Assembly: GCA_000991405.1 (NCBI GenBank)
Contig: LBRL01000001.1
Location: 593,418-625,840 of the forward strand
Length of the DNA stretch: 32,423 nt
Direction: 5' to 3'
Origin: Candidatus Nomurabacteria bacterium GW2011_GWD2_36_14
GTDB taxonomy: Bacteria > Patescibacteriota > Minisyncoccia > Phycocordibacterales > UBA9973
The notes under the pieces: model-generated
Told to the model about the DNA's origin: nothing
Seen by the model: only the letters and a program-made list of their open reading frames with translations
Database searches by the model: none
Position numbers and translations under genes: made by a program
Part shown: in pieces, positions 24,593-32,318 of the stretch
Layout: each line of letters starts with the position of its first letter
Numbering within the stretch: position 1 is the stretch's first letter

Positions 24593-24964
24593 TCATCTTT
24601 TCTCAATTTTTGAAAACGTTATTGGATCAATTTTTAGAATTTTTGCAAATTTTTCTTGGGATATTCCTTTCTCAATTTTGTATTTCTTTATCGGGTTCTC
24701 ATTGAAATCGGGTGAGTACTCAAGAAATGAAATGATTTTGGGGATATAGGTTAAGTCTGGTGTATTTCTGTTTAGTTCCCAATTTGTGATTGAATCTGTT
24801 GTGACATTAATTAACTTAGCAACTTGTGATTGAGAAAGATTGAGGTCAAGGCGTCTGGTTCTTAGGTGATCGCCGTAGGTAATAAGTTCTTTGGGGTAAG
24901 GCTTGTTGTTTGGTTTTTGAGATTTAAGTTTGATATTGCAGGTGGTCAACGAAGCTAGGTTCAG
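24593..24964 (-). pseudogene. Decayed HTH tail of a serine recombinase, copy A
   Basis: The reading frame lines up with the last part of the intact recombinase at 28,773-30,674, for example KPYPKELITYGDHLR against KPYPKEFITYGDHLR, ITNWELNRNTPDL against ITNWELNRNIPDL, and KGISQEKFAKILKID against KGISQKEMARILEID. It has no ATG start (a TTG at 24949 only, with a stop just upstream at about 24,965), no catalytic domain, and a stop earlier than in the intact protein. It could be a small standalone HTH gene, but a truncated remnant fits better. Confidence 0.75.
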
Positions 24965-24986
24965 TTAATATTTGAAATTAGTTAGT

Positions 24987-25019
24987 TTTGATTTTTTTTA
25001 TAAACATTTATTATCTTTG
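24987..25019 (+). promoter_or_regulatory. Bacteroidota-type promoter of the E2-E1-JAB operon
   Basis: TTTG (24987-24990), 21 bases, then TATCTTTG (25012-25019), matching TTTG-N19-21-TAnnTTTG. It points to the ATG at 25054, with a leader of about 28 nt, and supports translation of the small ORF as the first gene. Confidence 0.7.
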
Positions 25020-25053
25020 ATACGATAAAGTATTTACCCCAAAGACAATTATT

Positions 25054-25185
25054 ATGCCTATTCAAGAAAAACCAGATCACCCACAGCATCCTGAACATCC
25101 ACAACACCCCGAACACCCAGGCAAGCCAATAACACCAGGACCACATAATCCGCCAAAACCTCCTGGAACTAGGCCAGTAGGATAA
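25054..25185 (+). CDS. 43-aa His/Pro-repeat peptide ending in Gly, candidate conjugation substrate
   Basis: This small ORF starts MPIQEKPDHP, then repeats HPxHPEHP units (HPQHPEH, HPQHPEHP), then a Pro/Gly part (GKPITPGPHNPPKPPG), and ends TRPVG. It has no beta-grasp ubiquitin fold and is predicted to be disordered. It lies directly behind a strong TAnnTTTG promoter and only 4 bp before the E2-E1 start, so it should be translated and coupled. By analogy with Cap2, which joins the C-terminal Gly/Ala of a CD-NTase to targets, the Gly end could be the residue activated by the E1. The His pattern could bind metal. The function is inference; the ORF and its position are seen directly. Confidence 0.7.
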   Translation: MPIQEKPDHPQHPEHPQHPEHPGKPITPGPHNPPKPPGTRPVG

Positions 25186-25189
25186 TTTT

Positions 25190-27061
25190 ATGAAGGATTG
25201 GTATAAGGAATACCCTGATTTACTTGAAAGAGAAATTAGGGTATTGAAAGATAACGGGATTTTGGTTGATGATGCCAATTTGAATCGAGGAGCTTTCAAT
25301 CGCGAAGGTGTACGCCTAATTTGTACTATTCCAGTAGAAAATAATTTAGGACTAAATCTTACTGACGACTTAAAGCTAAATATTCTTTTTCCTAGTAACT
25401 ACCCATATTTTAGACCCGATGTTTATGTAATTTCTGGTGTTGTACTACCAAGACACCACAACCCTCACGGGAAAAACCTTTGTTTACTTCCCCGACCAAC
25501 CCAGTTTTGGAATCCTGAAGATAGAATATATAAATATCTAAAAGAAAGGCTTCCTATAGTTTTTGAGAAAGGGAGGATCATAGATCAAGAAGTCATTGGA
25601 ATGGATCCAGAGGAGCAGGCTGAACCCATTTCTGAATACTATACGAATCCAACTAATGCTGTGGTTCTTAGTGCTCGTCCCGTAATTGAAAACATAGAGG
25701 TCCCGAATGATGAGGAATTTAAAGTCCTCGATCATGGAACTATACAAATATCTCATAGTCCCAATGGAGCTAAAGTTAAGTTAATTGAAACCATTATGTT
25801 CGGAGACGAGTTTTTGCCTGTTGCAGTGCTTGATGCCAATAGTGAAACATTAAAAATTGTTCTGGAGAAATGGTTTGATACAAAAGACAGAGTTATTGCA
25901 GATTTCCCGTTTAATAATTTTTTAAAATCTGAAAAAACACTCCGAACAAAATGGTATAAAATCAATTCTCTGGAGAAATTGCTTAATAAAAATGATAGTT
26001 TTAATTGGTTAATTGCTGACTTAAAGAGCAAAGGGGTCCAACAACCTTTACGTGTTGTAATTCAAACTAGAAACTATGTAATCAACCATATTGTTGGTTT
26101 GTTATTTCCAGAAGAAGAGGTTGCTGGTAAAATTGATTGGGGGTGGTTGTTATTTGTTGATGGCTATGTATTGAGAGCAAATGATCAAAAATTAAGAGTT
26201 CCTTTTCCATTTCCCATAGTTTTACCAATAATGAGTGTAGATCGATCTGAATTGTTTGTCAGAATTCCTCATTCTAAGGTTCTCAATGACAAAACTATAT
26301 CAATAATTGGATTGGGTTCTTTAGGAGCACCATCTGCATTAGAATTTGCAAAAAATGGGGTTAAAGAGTTGAGATTGATTGACTTTGATGTTGTGGAGGT
26401 TACTTCATCGGTAAGATGGCCTTTGGGTATAGAAAGTGCTGGAATGCTCAAAACGATTGCTTTAAAAAATTTTATTGAAAAAAATTATCCGGGAGTAAAA
26501 GTTAAAATATTTCATCATAAAATTGGGAGTACAGACCATATTGCCTTTCCAAATGAAAATGAAAAATTGGAAGAATTTTTCATTAGTACTGATTTAGTTT
26601 ACGATGCTTCTGCTGAAGAAGGTGTTAATAATCTTATATCCACTTTATGTAGGGAAAAGAAGATTCCCTACATCGAGATTGAGGGTAGGCGAGGTGCCTG
26701 GGGTGGAATTGTTATGAGAGCTATCCCTGAAAAAAAGAAAGGGTGTTGGATGTGCTTACAATACTCTCTTATTGATGGGACAATTACACCACCGAATGAA
26801 GATAATAATGGATTAATACAACCCAAAGGTTGTGGCGATCTAACTTTTACTGGGGCTAGTTTTGATATGCAAAATATATCTTTAGCTGGCGTGAGAATGG
26901 CCGTTTCTTCTTTGAGCAAAGAAGATAAATTAGGAGATTGGGATGTTGCTGTTTTATCAATGGTTGGTGACGAAAAAAAGCCTATAGCCCCTGAATGGGA
27001 AACTTTCGCACTTGAAATAAACTCGAAATGCCCAATTTGTAATGCAGGTAGTTTGGATTAA
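25190..27061 (+). CDS. E2-E1 fusion conjugation enzyme (Cap2/ThiF-like)
   Basis: A 623-residue protein. Residues 1 to about 150 form a prokaryotic E2 (UBC) domain with FPSNYPYFRPD and HNPHGKNLCLL, whose Cys should be the thioester carrier. A middle region (about 160-365) corresponds to the linker or inactive adenylation part of Cap2. The C-terminal E1 has ISIIGLGSLGAPSALEFAKNG and LIDFDVVEVTSSVRW (ATP site), probable zinc pairs CWMC and CPIC, and a GCGDLTFTG Cys that may be catalytic. Such fusions join a protein's C-terminus to targets, as in type II CBASS. No CD-NTase is present. The gene lies between the Gly-ended peptide (4-bp gap) and the JAMM peptidase (20-nt overlap). Confidence 0.88.
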   Translation: MKDWYKEYPDLLEREIRVLKDNGILVDDANLNRGAFNREGVRLICTIPVENNLGLNLTDDLKLNILFPSNYPYFRPDVYVISGVVLPRHHNPHGKNLCLLPRPTQFWNPEDRIYKYLKERLPIVFEKGRIIDQEVIGMDPEEQAEPISEYYTNPTNAVVLSARPVIENIEVPNDEEFKVLDHGTIQISHSPNGAKVKLIETIMFGDEFLPVAVLDANSETLKIVLEKWFDTKDRVIADFPFNNFLKSEKTLRTKWYKINSLEKLLNKNDSFNWLIADLKSKGVQQPLRVVIQTRNYVINHIVGLLFPEEEVAGKIDWGWLLFVDGYVLRANDQKLRVPFPFPIVLPIMSVDRSELFVRIPHSKVLNDKTISIIGLGSLGAPSALEFAKNGVKELRLIDFDVVEVTSSVRWPLGIESAGMLKTIALKNFIEKNYPGVKVKIFHHKIGSTDHIAFPNENEKLEEFFISTDLVYDASAEEGVNNLISTLCREKKIPYIEIEGRRGAWGGIVMRAIPEKKKGCWMCLQYSLIDGTITPPNEDNNGLIQPKGCGDLTFTGASFDMQNISLAGVRMAVSSLSKEDKLGDWDVAVLSMVGDEKKPIAPEWETFALEINSKCPICNAGSLD

Positions 27062-27503
27062 ACACAGTTTGTTTTACAAACTATTTGAAGAAACAAATAA
27101 TAAATTACCATTGGAAACGGGAGGTATGCTTTTGGGATATAAAGATGTTTATAATAATATTGTTATATCCGATCTTATCGGCCCAGGACCGAATGCAGTG
27201 CATAAAAAATATTCATTTATACCCGATGGAGAATATCAACAAAACGAGCTTACAAGAATTTATTTTGAAAGTAGCAGAATAACAACTTATTTGGGGGATT
27301 GGCATTCACATCCATACGAAAATTCGTACATGAGTTGGAGGGATAAGAAAACGCTTAAGAAAATAGCTAAAACAAAATCAGCAAGGGAACCAAATCCGAT
27401 ATTTATTATAATCGGGACAAAGACCAACGAAGCTAAATGTTGGAAGTATAATAAGGATACGTTTGAGTGCATCGAGTCGTTAGAAATTAAAGTATATGAA
27501 TAA
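27042..27503 (+). CDS. JAB/JAMM deconjugating peptidase (Cap3-like)
   Basis: A 153-residue metallopeptidase with a complete JAMM site: Glu in ETGGMLLG and GDWHSHPYENSYMSWRD (HxHPx(n)SxxD). It fits the JAB proteins that sit with E1-E2 fusions and cut the conjugates, like Cap3 in CBASS. ATG 27042 lies inside the last codons of the E2-E1 gene, a 20-nt overlap that shows translational coupling. No terminator is obvious afterwards. Confidence 0.9.
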   Translation: MQVVWIKHSLFYKLFEETNNKLPLETGGMLLGYKDVYNNIVISDLIGPGPNAVHKKYSFIPDGEYQQNELTRIYFESSRITTYLGDWHSHPYENSYMSWRDKKTLKKIAKTKSAREPNPIFIIIGTKTNEAKCWKYNKDTFECIESLEIKVYE

Positions 27504-27549
27504 TATTTATAATTATCTCAACCAAAGATCAATAAATGATTTTGGAATT

Positions 27550-27780
27550 AATGTATTTAACTGCCCCCTAGTACTCTTATCAACTTTAATTGTCATTCCC
27601 TTTTCGATTTTTGCAAGTGTGCCATGATCAATATCAAGAATCTTAGTAAATTCTTTCTTGGATATACCTTATTCAATCCTGTATTTCTTTATCGGATTTA
27701 TTTTGAAAGAGGATATATATTTAATAGATGAGATTATTTTGGGTCATAATTAATATTTGGAGTTGTCCTGTCACGAACAG
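27550..27780 (-). pseudogene. Decayed HTH tail of a serine recombinase, copy B
   Basis: On the - strand, fragments TTPNINYDPK, IISSIKYISSFKINPIKKYRIE-stop-GISKKEFTKILDID and TLAKIEKG match the HTH tail of the recombinase and copy A (NTPDLTYIPK, IISFLEYSPDF, NPIKKYKIEKGISQ). There is a frameshift and an in-frame TAA. It fills most of the 27,504-27,859 gap; nothing else is seen there. Confidence 0.8.
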
Positions 27781-27859
27781 AAATATCAAACTGTTACCAG
27801 TAAGGTAATAAATTCCAAAAAAATTGTACATTTATTCTTTAAATTGAAAATTTAAAGAA

Positions 27860-28111
27860 ATGGCTGGATTAAGAAAAATGAGGTCTGATAAAACTGTAAA
27901 AAGTATTGAGAAGGAATTGGGTGTTTCTATGTATAAAAAAGATGGAACTAAACAACCAAAAAACAAAGTTCTTGGCACAATAAGGAAAGAAGAAGAAATA
28001 TTATCAGTTGATCAAAAAGCTGCATCAAAAAGAATCGTAAAAGTTCATCCGAAGTCGAACCCATCTACAGTCAAGAAGGTCGTGAAATCATTAAAAACGA
28101 TTAAAAAATAA
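27860..28111 (+). CDS. Small basic hypothetical protein
   Basis: An 83-residue, Lys-rich protein (GLRKMRSDKTVKSIEKELGV, NPSTVKKVVKSLKTIKK) without membrane segment or recognised fold. Its charge suggests nucleic-acid binding; I cannot identify a family. Its stop shares one base with the next start (TAATG), so it is coupled to the TIR/deoxyribosyltransferase-like gene and may be its partner or antitoxin-like regulator (inference). Confidence 0.65.
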   Translation: MAGLRKMRSDKTVKSIEKELGVSMYKKDGTKQPKNKVLGTIRKEEEILSVDQKAASKRIVKVHPKSNPSTVKKVVKSLKTIKK

Positions 28112-28743
28112 TGGCATACCCAAAATATTATACGAGTAATGTCTTTATTAATTGTCCATTTGATAGTCTTTACAAACCGATTTTTGAAGCATTGGTCTTT
28201 ACAGTTCATGATTGTGGATATATTGCTAGATGTGCAAAGGAAGTGGATGATTCTGGAGATGTTAGAATAACAAAAATAATTAGAATAATAAATGAGTGTA
28301 AATTTGGGATTCATGACATATCCAAAGCTGATTTGGATTCTGTAACGGGGCTTGCCCGGTTTAATATGCCATTAGAATTGGGTATATTTATTGGCTGTCA
28401 TCAATTCAGTGATAATAAGGGTCATAATAAAGAAAAAAAATCTCTTATTCTTGATATTGAAAGATATCGCTATCGTAATTTCATTTCTGATTTAAGCGGT
28501 CAAGATATTAAAAATCACGATAATAATCCTGAGGTAGCAATACAGAATGTTCGTGATTTTTTGGTTACAAATTCCAGGCGGACAACAATTGCCGGAGGCA
28601 GATATATTATTGGAAGGTACAATCAGTTTAGAATAGACTTGCCTACGATTTGTTTAAGTCTCCATAAAGACATTTCAGAACTTACATTTATTGAGTTTTC
28701 TGATGTTGTTACCAGTTGGATAAGTACAAATCCGATATCTTAG
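28111..28743 (+). CDS. TIR/nucleoside-deoxyribosyltransferase-like protein
   Basis: A 210-residue protein with a Rossmann-like layout: VFINCPFDSLYKPIFEALVF (first strand and helix), CGYIARCAKEVDDSGD, RITKIIRIINECKFGIHDIS (strand with Asp), then FNMPLELGIFIGC, where the Glu sits as in TIR and deoxyribosyltransferase enzymes, and FISDLSGQDIKNH. This pattern belongs to a widespread bacterial family often left unannotated. NAD or nucleotide cleavage is plausible but not shown. With the small basic gene it forms a two-gene module between HTH relic B and the recombinase. Confidence 0.65.
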   Translation: MAYPKYYTSNVFINCPFDSLYKPIFEALVFTVHDCGYIARCAKEVDDSGDVRITKIIRIINECKFGIHDISKADLDSVTGLARFNMPLELGIFIGCHQFSDNKGHNKEKKSLILDIERYRYRNFISDLSGQDIKNHDNNPEVAIQNVRDFLVTNSRRTTIAGGRYIIGRYNQFRIDLPTICLSLHKDISELTFIEFSDVVTSWISTNPIS

Positions 28744-28772
28744 TTAAGAATCTTAGAAATAGAACTTGATTT

Positions 28773-30674
28773 TTACGAATCTAGTATCAAACTGGATAGT
28801 TTCATCTTTACTTTCCCTGATATTCTATCACTACTTCTTTCAATTCTAGAAAGAGTAGTCGTGTCGATTTCAAGAATTCTAGCCATTTCTTTCTGTGATA
28901 TTCCTTTTTGAATTCGGTATTGTTTTATCGAATTCTCATTAAGAGTTGGGATATAGCCTAAGAATTCAATAATTTTTGGAATCTGGTATAAGTCTGGGAT
29001 ATTTCTGTTTAACTCCCAATTAGTGATTGTGTTAATGGTGACATTGATTATTTTAGCAACTGCTGATTGATACAAGTTTAAATCAAGACGTTTCTTTCTT
29101 AAATGATCACCGTATGTTATAAATTCTTTAGGATATGGCTTTCTGTTTGGTTTTTGAGCCTTTAATTGGACATTGCAGATGGGCAATGAAACTATGAAGT
29201 TGTGGTGACCATTTGTGGGGTTTAAAGAAGAAGGGGGCATTAAGTATTTTACGTTTATGGTTACTTCTTCGGAATCAATGATTATGGATTCTGTTATGGA
29301 TTCAACAATATCTCTTTTTTGGTCTTTGGTTAAGGTGTTCCATTTGGAAAACAAGTTTTCTGCTTCAGAGAAGATATATTTACTGTTTTCTTCGTTTTGC
29401 TTTAAGGCGAGAATTTCTCCCTCTATTTGTGGTATTTGAGCTAGTATCTGCTGTAACTGCTCAAATAAAGGGCTGTAGTGGTGTTTAAAGCCTTCTGTAG
29501 GCATTTGCTTATTCAAATGAAGTTCTATCAGGTTATCAAGTTTGGATTGGATTTTTTGAGCTTCTTTTTGGCTGGTTTTTAAAAGAACTTCTTTTTCGCT
29601 CATTGTGTTGTTGTTATCTAAAATATACCTCTCAATATTTTCTTTGTAAATGGTATATTCTTGCAGTTTTGTGTAGAATATTTCTTCCAAAGTTTCTTCG
29701 GGAATTTTGTTTTTACACTTCTGGCAAGTGTATTTTGGATTGTTTGATAACAAATACATTTTAGTTCCACAATTACAAATAACATATCCAGTAAATAAAT
29801 GAGTTTTCTTATTAAGTGGTTGTTTGTTATTCTTGGCTTGCTCGGTTAAAACACCATTTACTTTATCCCAAACTTCCTCTTCGATAATAGCGGGAACGTC
29901 TTGGAAAACCCAATCATCTGTTTTCTTTAATTTCCAATGTTTGCTATCTCCTGTACTCGCTGTATAGTTTGTTCTTCTCATACCTTTGGCAATTGGGTCT
30001 TCCAAAAGTCTGACAACGGTAGTATAGGAGAACTTTGAGCCGTTTCTTGTTCTATAGCCTCTTTTGTTTAGAATTTCGGCAACGGTGTTTTTTCTTTTGT
30101 GTTCTAGAAAAAGGTCATATATAAGTTTTCGGATGGGGGCTTCGGTTTCGCTGGTGATAAGTTTTTTGTCTTTCCATTCATAACCGTATGGAGCTTGTCC
30201 TCCTAAAGGTTTACCTAGTTTGGCTCTGATTGGTATAGAGGCTGAAACTCGGTCGGCTATCTCTTCTCGTTCCCATTGAGCCATAGCAGAAATGAGAGTA
30301 TAGAAGAAACGTCCTGCTGGGCTTGAGGTATCTATACTTTCCTGTAATGAAATCAAGTCAGCGTTGTATTGTTTGAAAATGTCGGCTATTTGGAGTAGTT
30401 CTCTGGTGTTTCGGGCAAGTCTGGCAATTTTTGAGAAAATCAAGCCTGTGATTTTGCCTGTTCCGATGTCTTTCAACATTCTTTGAGCTTCAGGATGATG
30501 TAACACTGCTTTACCACTGACAGCTTCCAAATGATATACTTCTATAACTTCCCAGTCTTTTATTTGAGCGTAACTTCTTGCTCTTTGTTCGTGATTTTCT
30601 GGGCTTTCACCTTTAGCTTGGTCTTCGGTTGAAACTCTAATCCAGATACCGACTTGTTTTTTTGTTGTGTTCAT
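28773..30674 (-). CDS. Large serine recombinase with C-terminal HTH region
   Basis: A 633-residue site-specific recombinase. The N-terminal resolvase domain has the catalytic Ser in IWIRVSTEDQAKGES and the GLIFSKIARLARNTREL and MAQWEREEIADRV motifs. A recombinase domain (GGQAPYGYEW), a zinc ribbon (CNCGTKMYLL, CQKCKNK) and a coiled coil (about 345-430) follow. The last 130 residues carry two HTH-like units (YGDHLRKKRLDLNL with VAKIINV, and KGISQKEMARILEID), an unusual addition for this enzyme class. It probably integrates and excises the element or its modules. Two decayed copies of the HTH tail lie to the left in the same orientation. Confidence 0.92.
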   Translation of the reverse strand: MNTTKKQVGIWIRVSTEDQAKGESPENHEQRARSYAQIKDWEVIEVYHLEAVSGKAVLHHPEAQRMLKDIGTGKITGLIFSKIARLARNTRELLQIADIFKQYNADLISLQESIDTSSPAGRFFYTLISAMAQWEREEIADRVSASIPIRAKLGKPLGGQAPYGYEWKDKKLITSETEAPIRKLIYDLFLEHKRKNTVAEILNKRGYRTRNGSKFSYTTVVRLLEDPIAKGMRRTNYTASTGDSKHWKLKKTDDWVFQDVPAIIEEEVWDKVNGVLTEQAKNNKQPLNKKTHLFTGYVICNCGTKMYLLSNNPKYTCQKCKNKIPEETLEEIFYTKLQEYTIYKENIERYILDNNNTMSEKEVLLKTSQKEAQKIQSKLDNLIELHLNKQMPTEGFKHHYSPLFEQLQQILAQIPQIEGEILALKQNEENSKYIFSEAENLFSKWNTLTKDQKRDIVESITESIIIDSEEVTINVKYLMPPSSLNPTNGHHNFIVSLPICNVQLKAQKPNRKPYPKEFITYGDHLRKKRLDLNLYQSAVAKIINVTINTITNWELNRNIPDLYQIPKIIEFLGYIPTLNENSIKQYRIQKGISQKEMARILEIDTTTLSRIERSSDRISGKVKMKLSSLILDS

Positions 30675-30810
30675 TGCATTGAATTTTAATACATTAAAAA
30701 TACAAAAATCAATGAAACTATGGTTGCGGTAAAATAAATTATTTTAGACTATTTCTTTTTATTTTTCTTTTGAATTGAGCTTTACCAAAGTTGTCCTTGA
30801 GGAAAACTAT

Positions 30811-31290
30811 TTAATCGTTTAAATATTGATGAGTTAAAACCAAAGCCAAGGCATCAAATATTCCTTGATAATAATTTTCCGGCTCCCAGGGTTTTCTTTT
30901 ATTTGGAAGTTTTGTTTTTAGCTCTGGGTATATTTCAGAGATTTTTTGAGAAATTTCGTATTTATTTCTCGCTCCAAAAATCTCAAAAGTGTCTTTAACT
31001 TGTTCTCTGCTATATTCGAAGATTTTAATCCCTTCAGTTACACAACTGTATATTTGTTTGATTAATTCCTTTATTCTCTCCGATTTCACAGAATTTTCAT
31101 AATTTTCTAATATTAAGATGCTTGGCTGAAAGTAGCCGACCACCTCTTTTATTTTCTCAATACATTTTTCATTTTTAGCGGGGCGAATAGTGATAATCCC
31201 AAAATCTAGGATTTCAGCCTTTTCGTTTAAAATAACATAGCCAAATCCTGTTGTGTTAGGATAGACTGCAATTAATGTTCCTTCATTCAT
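30811..31290 (-). CDS. RuvC-like nuclease-fold protein with altered active site
   Basis: A 159-residue RNase-H-fold protein. IAVYPNTTGFGYVIL stands where RuvC has its first catalytic Asp (DPG), which here is Tyr. ILILENYE keeps the Glu, and YQGIFDALALVLTHQ keeps the late Asp. The RKPWEPEN segment resembles a RuvC-like family of Bacteroidota elements. Activity as a Holliday-junction nuclease is uncertain. It overlaps the upstream HTH gene by 4 nt (ATGA). Confidence 0.7.
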   Translation of the reverse strand: MNEGTLIAVYPNTTGFGYVILNEKAEILDFGIITIRPAKNEKCIEKIKEVVGYFQPSILILENYENSVKSERIKELIKQIYSCVTEGIKIFEYSREQVKDTFEIFGARNKYEISQKISEIYPELKTKLPNKRKPWEPENYYQGIFDALALVLTHQYLND

Positions 31291-31619
31291 ATTTTTGTAT
31301 TAATTAATGCTTTTAATGATTGCAGGAATAAGATTCGGGCCTCGACCTTTTTGGTCAAATCTTGTTTTGTAAGTATTTCAATTAACGGATCAATGTTTTC
31401 AGCAATTTTTCTAAGAGTATTTTTCATTTCATTTTCAAATAATTTTTCAATAGATACCTGAAATAAAATATTGTAGGTGAAGATTATTTCAAGGCTTGGC
31501 TTTCGCCAACTTCTTTCGCATCGAGATAGCATGGAGCTATCTTTCATGGAAAGGAGATAGGAAATATCATTGATTAATAATTCTGTCCTTTTACGATATG
31601 TTCTTAATAAATTTCTCAT
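31287..31619 (-). CDS. XRE-type HTH protein
   Basis: A 110-residue protein. LRTYRKRTELLINDISYLLSMKDSSMLSRCERSWRKPSLE has the helix-turn-helix spacing of XRE regulators. The C-terminal half (KNTLRKIAENIDPLIEIL) is helical and may dimerise. It is the first gene of a pair with the RuvC-like gene, and a regulatory role in this replication/recombination block is likely. Confidence 0.7.
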   Translation of the reverse strand: MRNLLRTYRKRTELLINDISYLLSMKDSSMLSRCERSWRKPSLEIIFTYNILFQVSIEKLFENEMKNTLRKIAENIDPLIEILTKQDLTKKVEARILFLQSLKALINTKI

Positions 31620-31746
31620 AAATATTTAATTCGCAATTAGTTATATTAAAATTGCTTAAATTAATTTTAGATAAAATTAAAAAAGGAAGGCAGTAACAAT
31701 AAATTGATATAAAGACAAAATGGTGATACAAATAAAAGTTATTGTA

Positions 31747-31780
31747 GATTTATCGGTATTCCTAAGAATACCGATAAATC
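31747..31780. terminator. 15-bp perfect inverted repeat after the rep gene
   Basis: GATTTATCGGTATTC (31747-31761) pairs with 31766-31780 around CTAA, 4 bp beyond the rep stop on the - strand. It has no long T-run. It may be a terminator or part of the replication origin. Confidence 0.65.
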
Positions 31781-31784
31781 GTTA

Positions 31785-32318
31785 TCATTCTTTTATTTTG
31801 TGTTCCCATCTTGATTTCACTACTTCAATAATTTCTCCAATTTGTTTGTAATTAGGCCCTCTTTCTTTTGATAAGTTTCTTTTGTTATAGTTTCTTTTGT
31901 TATGTACCATATTTTGCACATGTTGATGTCGCTTTTTGCACATGTTAGTATCATTTTTTGCACATGTTGATAGTGAATGAACATGTTTGATAAGTGCAGA
32001 ATAGTAAATAAAATATCGACCTTTTCTATCTTTTGGAACATCTAAAATATTCCCTGAAGTATCGGTAATTTCGATCAGATTCTTTTTGAGTAATGAATTA
32101 ATTGCAATAGAAATTATTCGTCTTGAAATACCAGTTTTAGAAATAAACTGGTTGTAAGTTATTCGATCTCTTTTTTTGTACTCTTTTGATTTGCTATCCC
32201 ACCAGCCATAAGTTTGTCTGACAATTACTAGAAGGATTTTAAGCTCCGAATTATTTAATTCTAGTAAAAGTTGATCGAAAATAATATTAGGCGTTTTTGT
32301 GTAATTCTCTTGCATCAT
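31785..32318 (-). CDS. Phage-O-like replication initiator
   Basis: A 177-residue protein with an N-terminal winged-helix like phage lambda O and related initiators (TPNIIFDQLLLELNNSELKILLVIVRQTYGW, DRITYNQFISKTGISRRIISIAINSLLKKNLIEI). The middle part, encoded by the iterons, is Cys/His/Lys-rich (CAKND, MCKKRHQHVQN). It should bind the iterons in its own gene and start replication, perhaps by recruiting a host helicase; no helicase is seen in the window. The start is ATG 32318, or the next Met codon three bases inside. Confidence 0.75.
   Translation of the reverse strand: MMQENYTKTPNIIFDQLLLELNNSELKILLVIVRQTYGWWDSKSKEYKKRDRITYNQFISKTGISRRIISIAINSLLKKNLIEITDTSGNILDVPKDRKGRYFIYYSALIKHVHSLSTCAKNDTNMCKKRHQHVQNMVHNKRNYNKRNLSKERGPNYKQIGEIIEVVKSRWEHKIKE
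31912..31986 (-). repeat. Iterons inside the rep gene, 22-bp spacing
   Basis: TTTTGCACATGTT occurs at 31912, 31934 and 31956 (plus-strand reading), exactly 22 bp apart, followed by a weaker ACATGT copy 19 bp further (31981-31986). Twenty-two is not a multiple of three, so the repeats fall in different frames and must be kept as DNA, not protein. This is the arrangement of a replication origin within an initiator gene. Confidence 0.8.

Noticed and set aside
24982-25299. 105-residue - strand ORF rich in Trp and Leu
   Set aside because: It is antisense to the His/Pro peptide and the E2 start; its membrane-like look comes from reading CCA/CAC codons backwards.
25054-27503. Type II CBASS
   Set aside because: E2-E1 and JAB match Cap2 and Cap3, but no CD-NTase or effector gene lies beside them.
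31820-32041. 73-residue - strand ORF overlapping the rep gene
   Set aside because: Alternative frame across the iterons, with no independent start signal.
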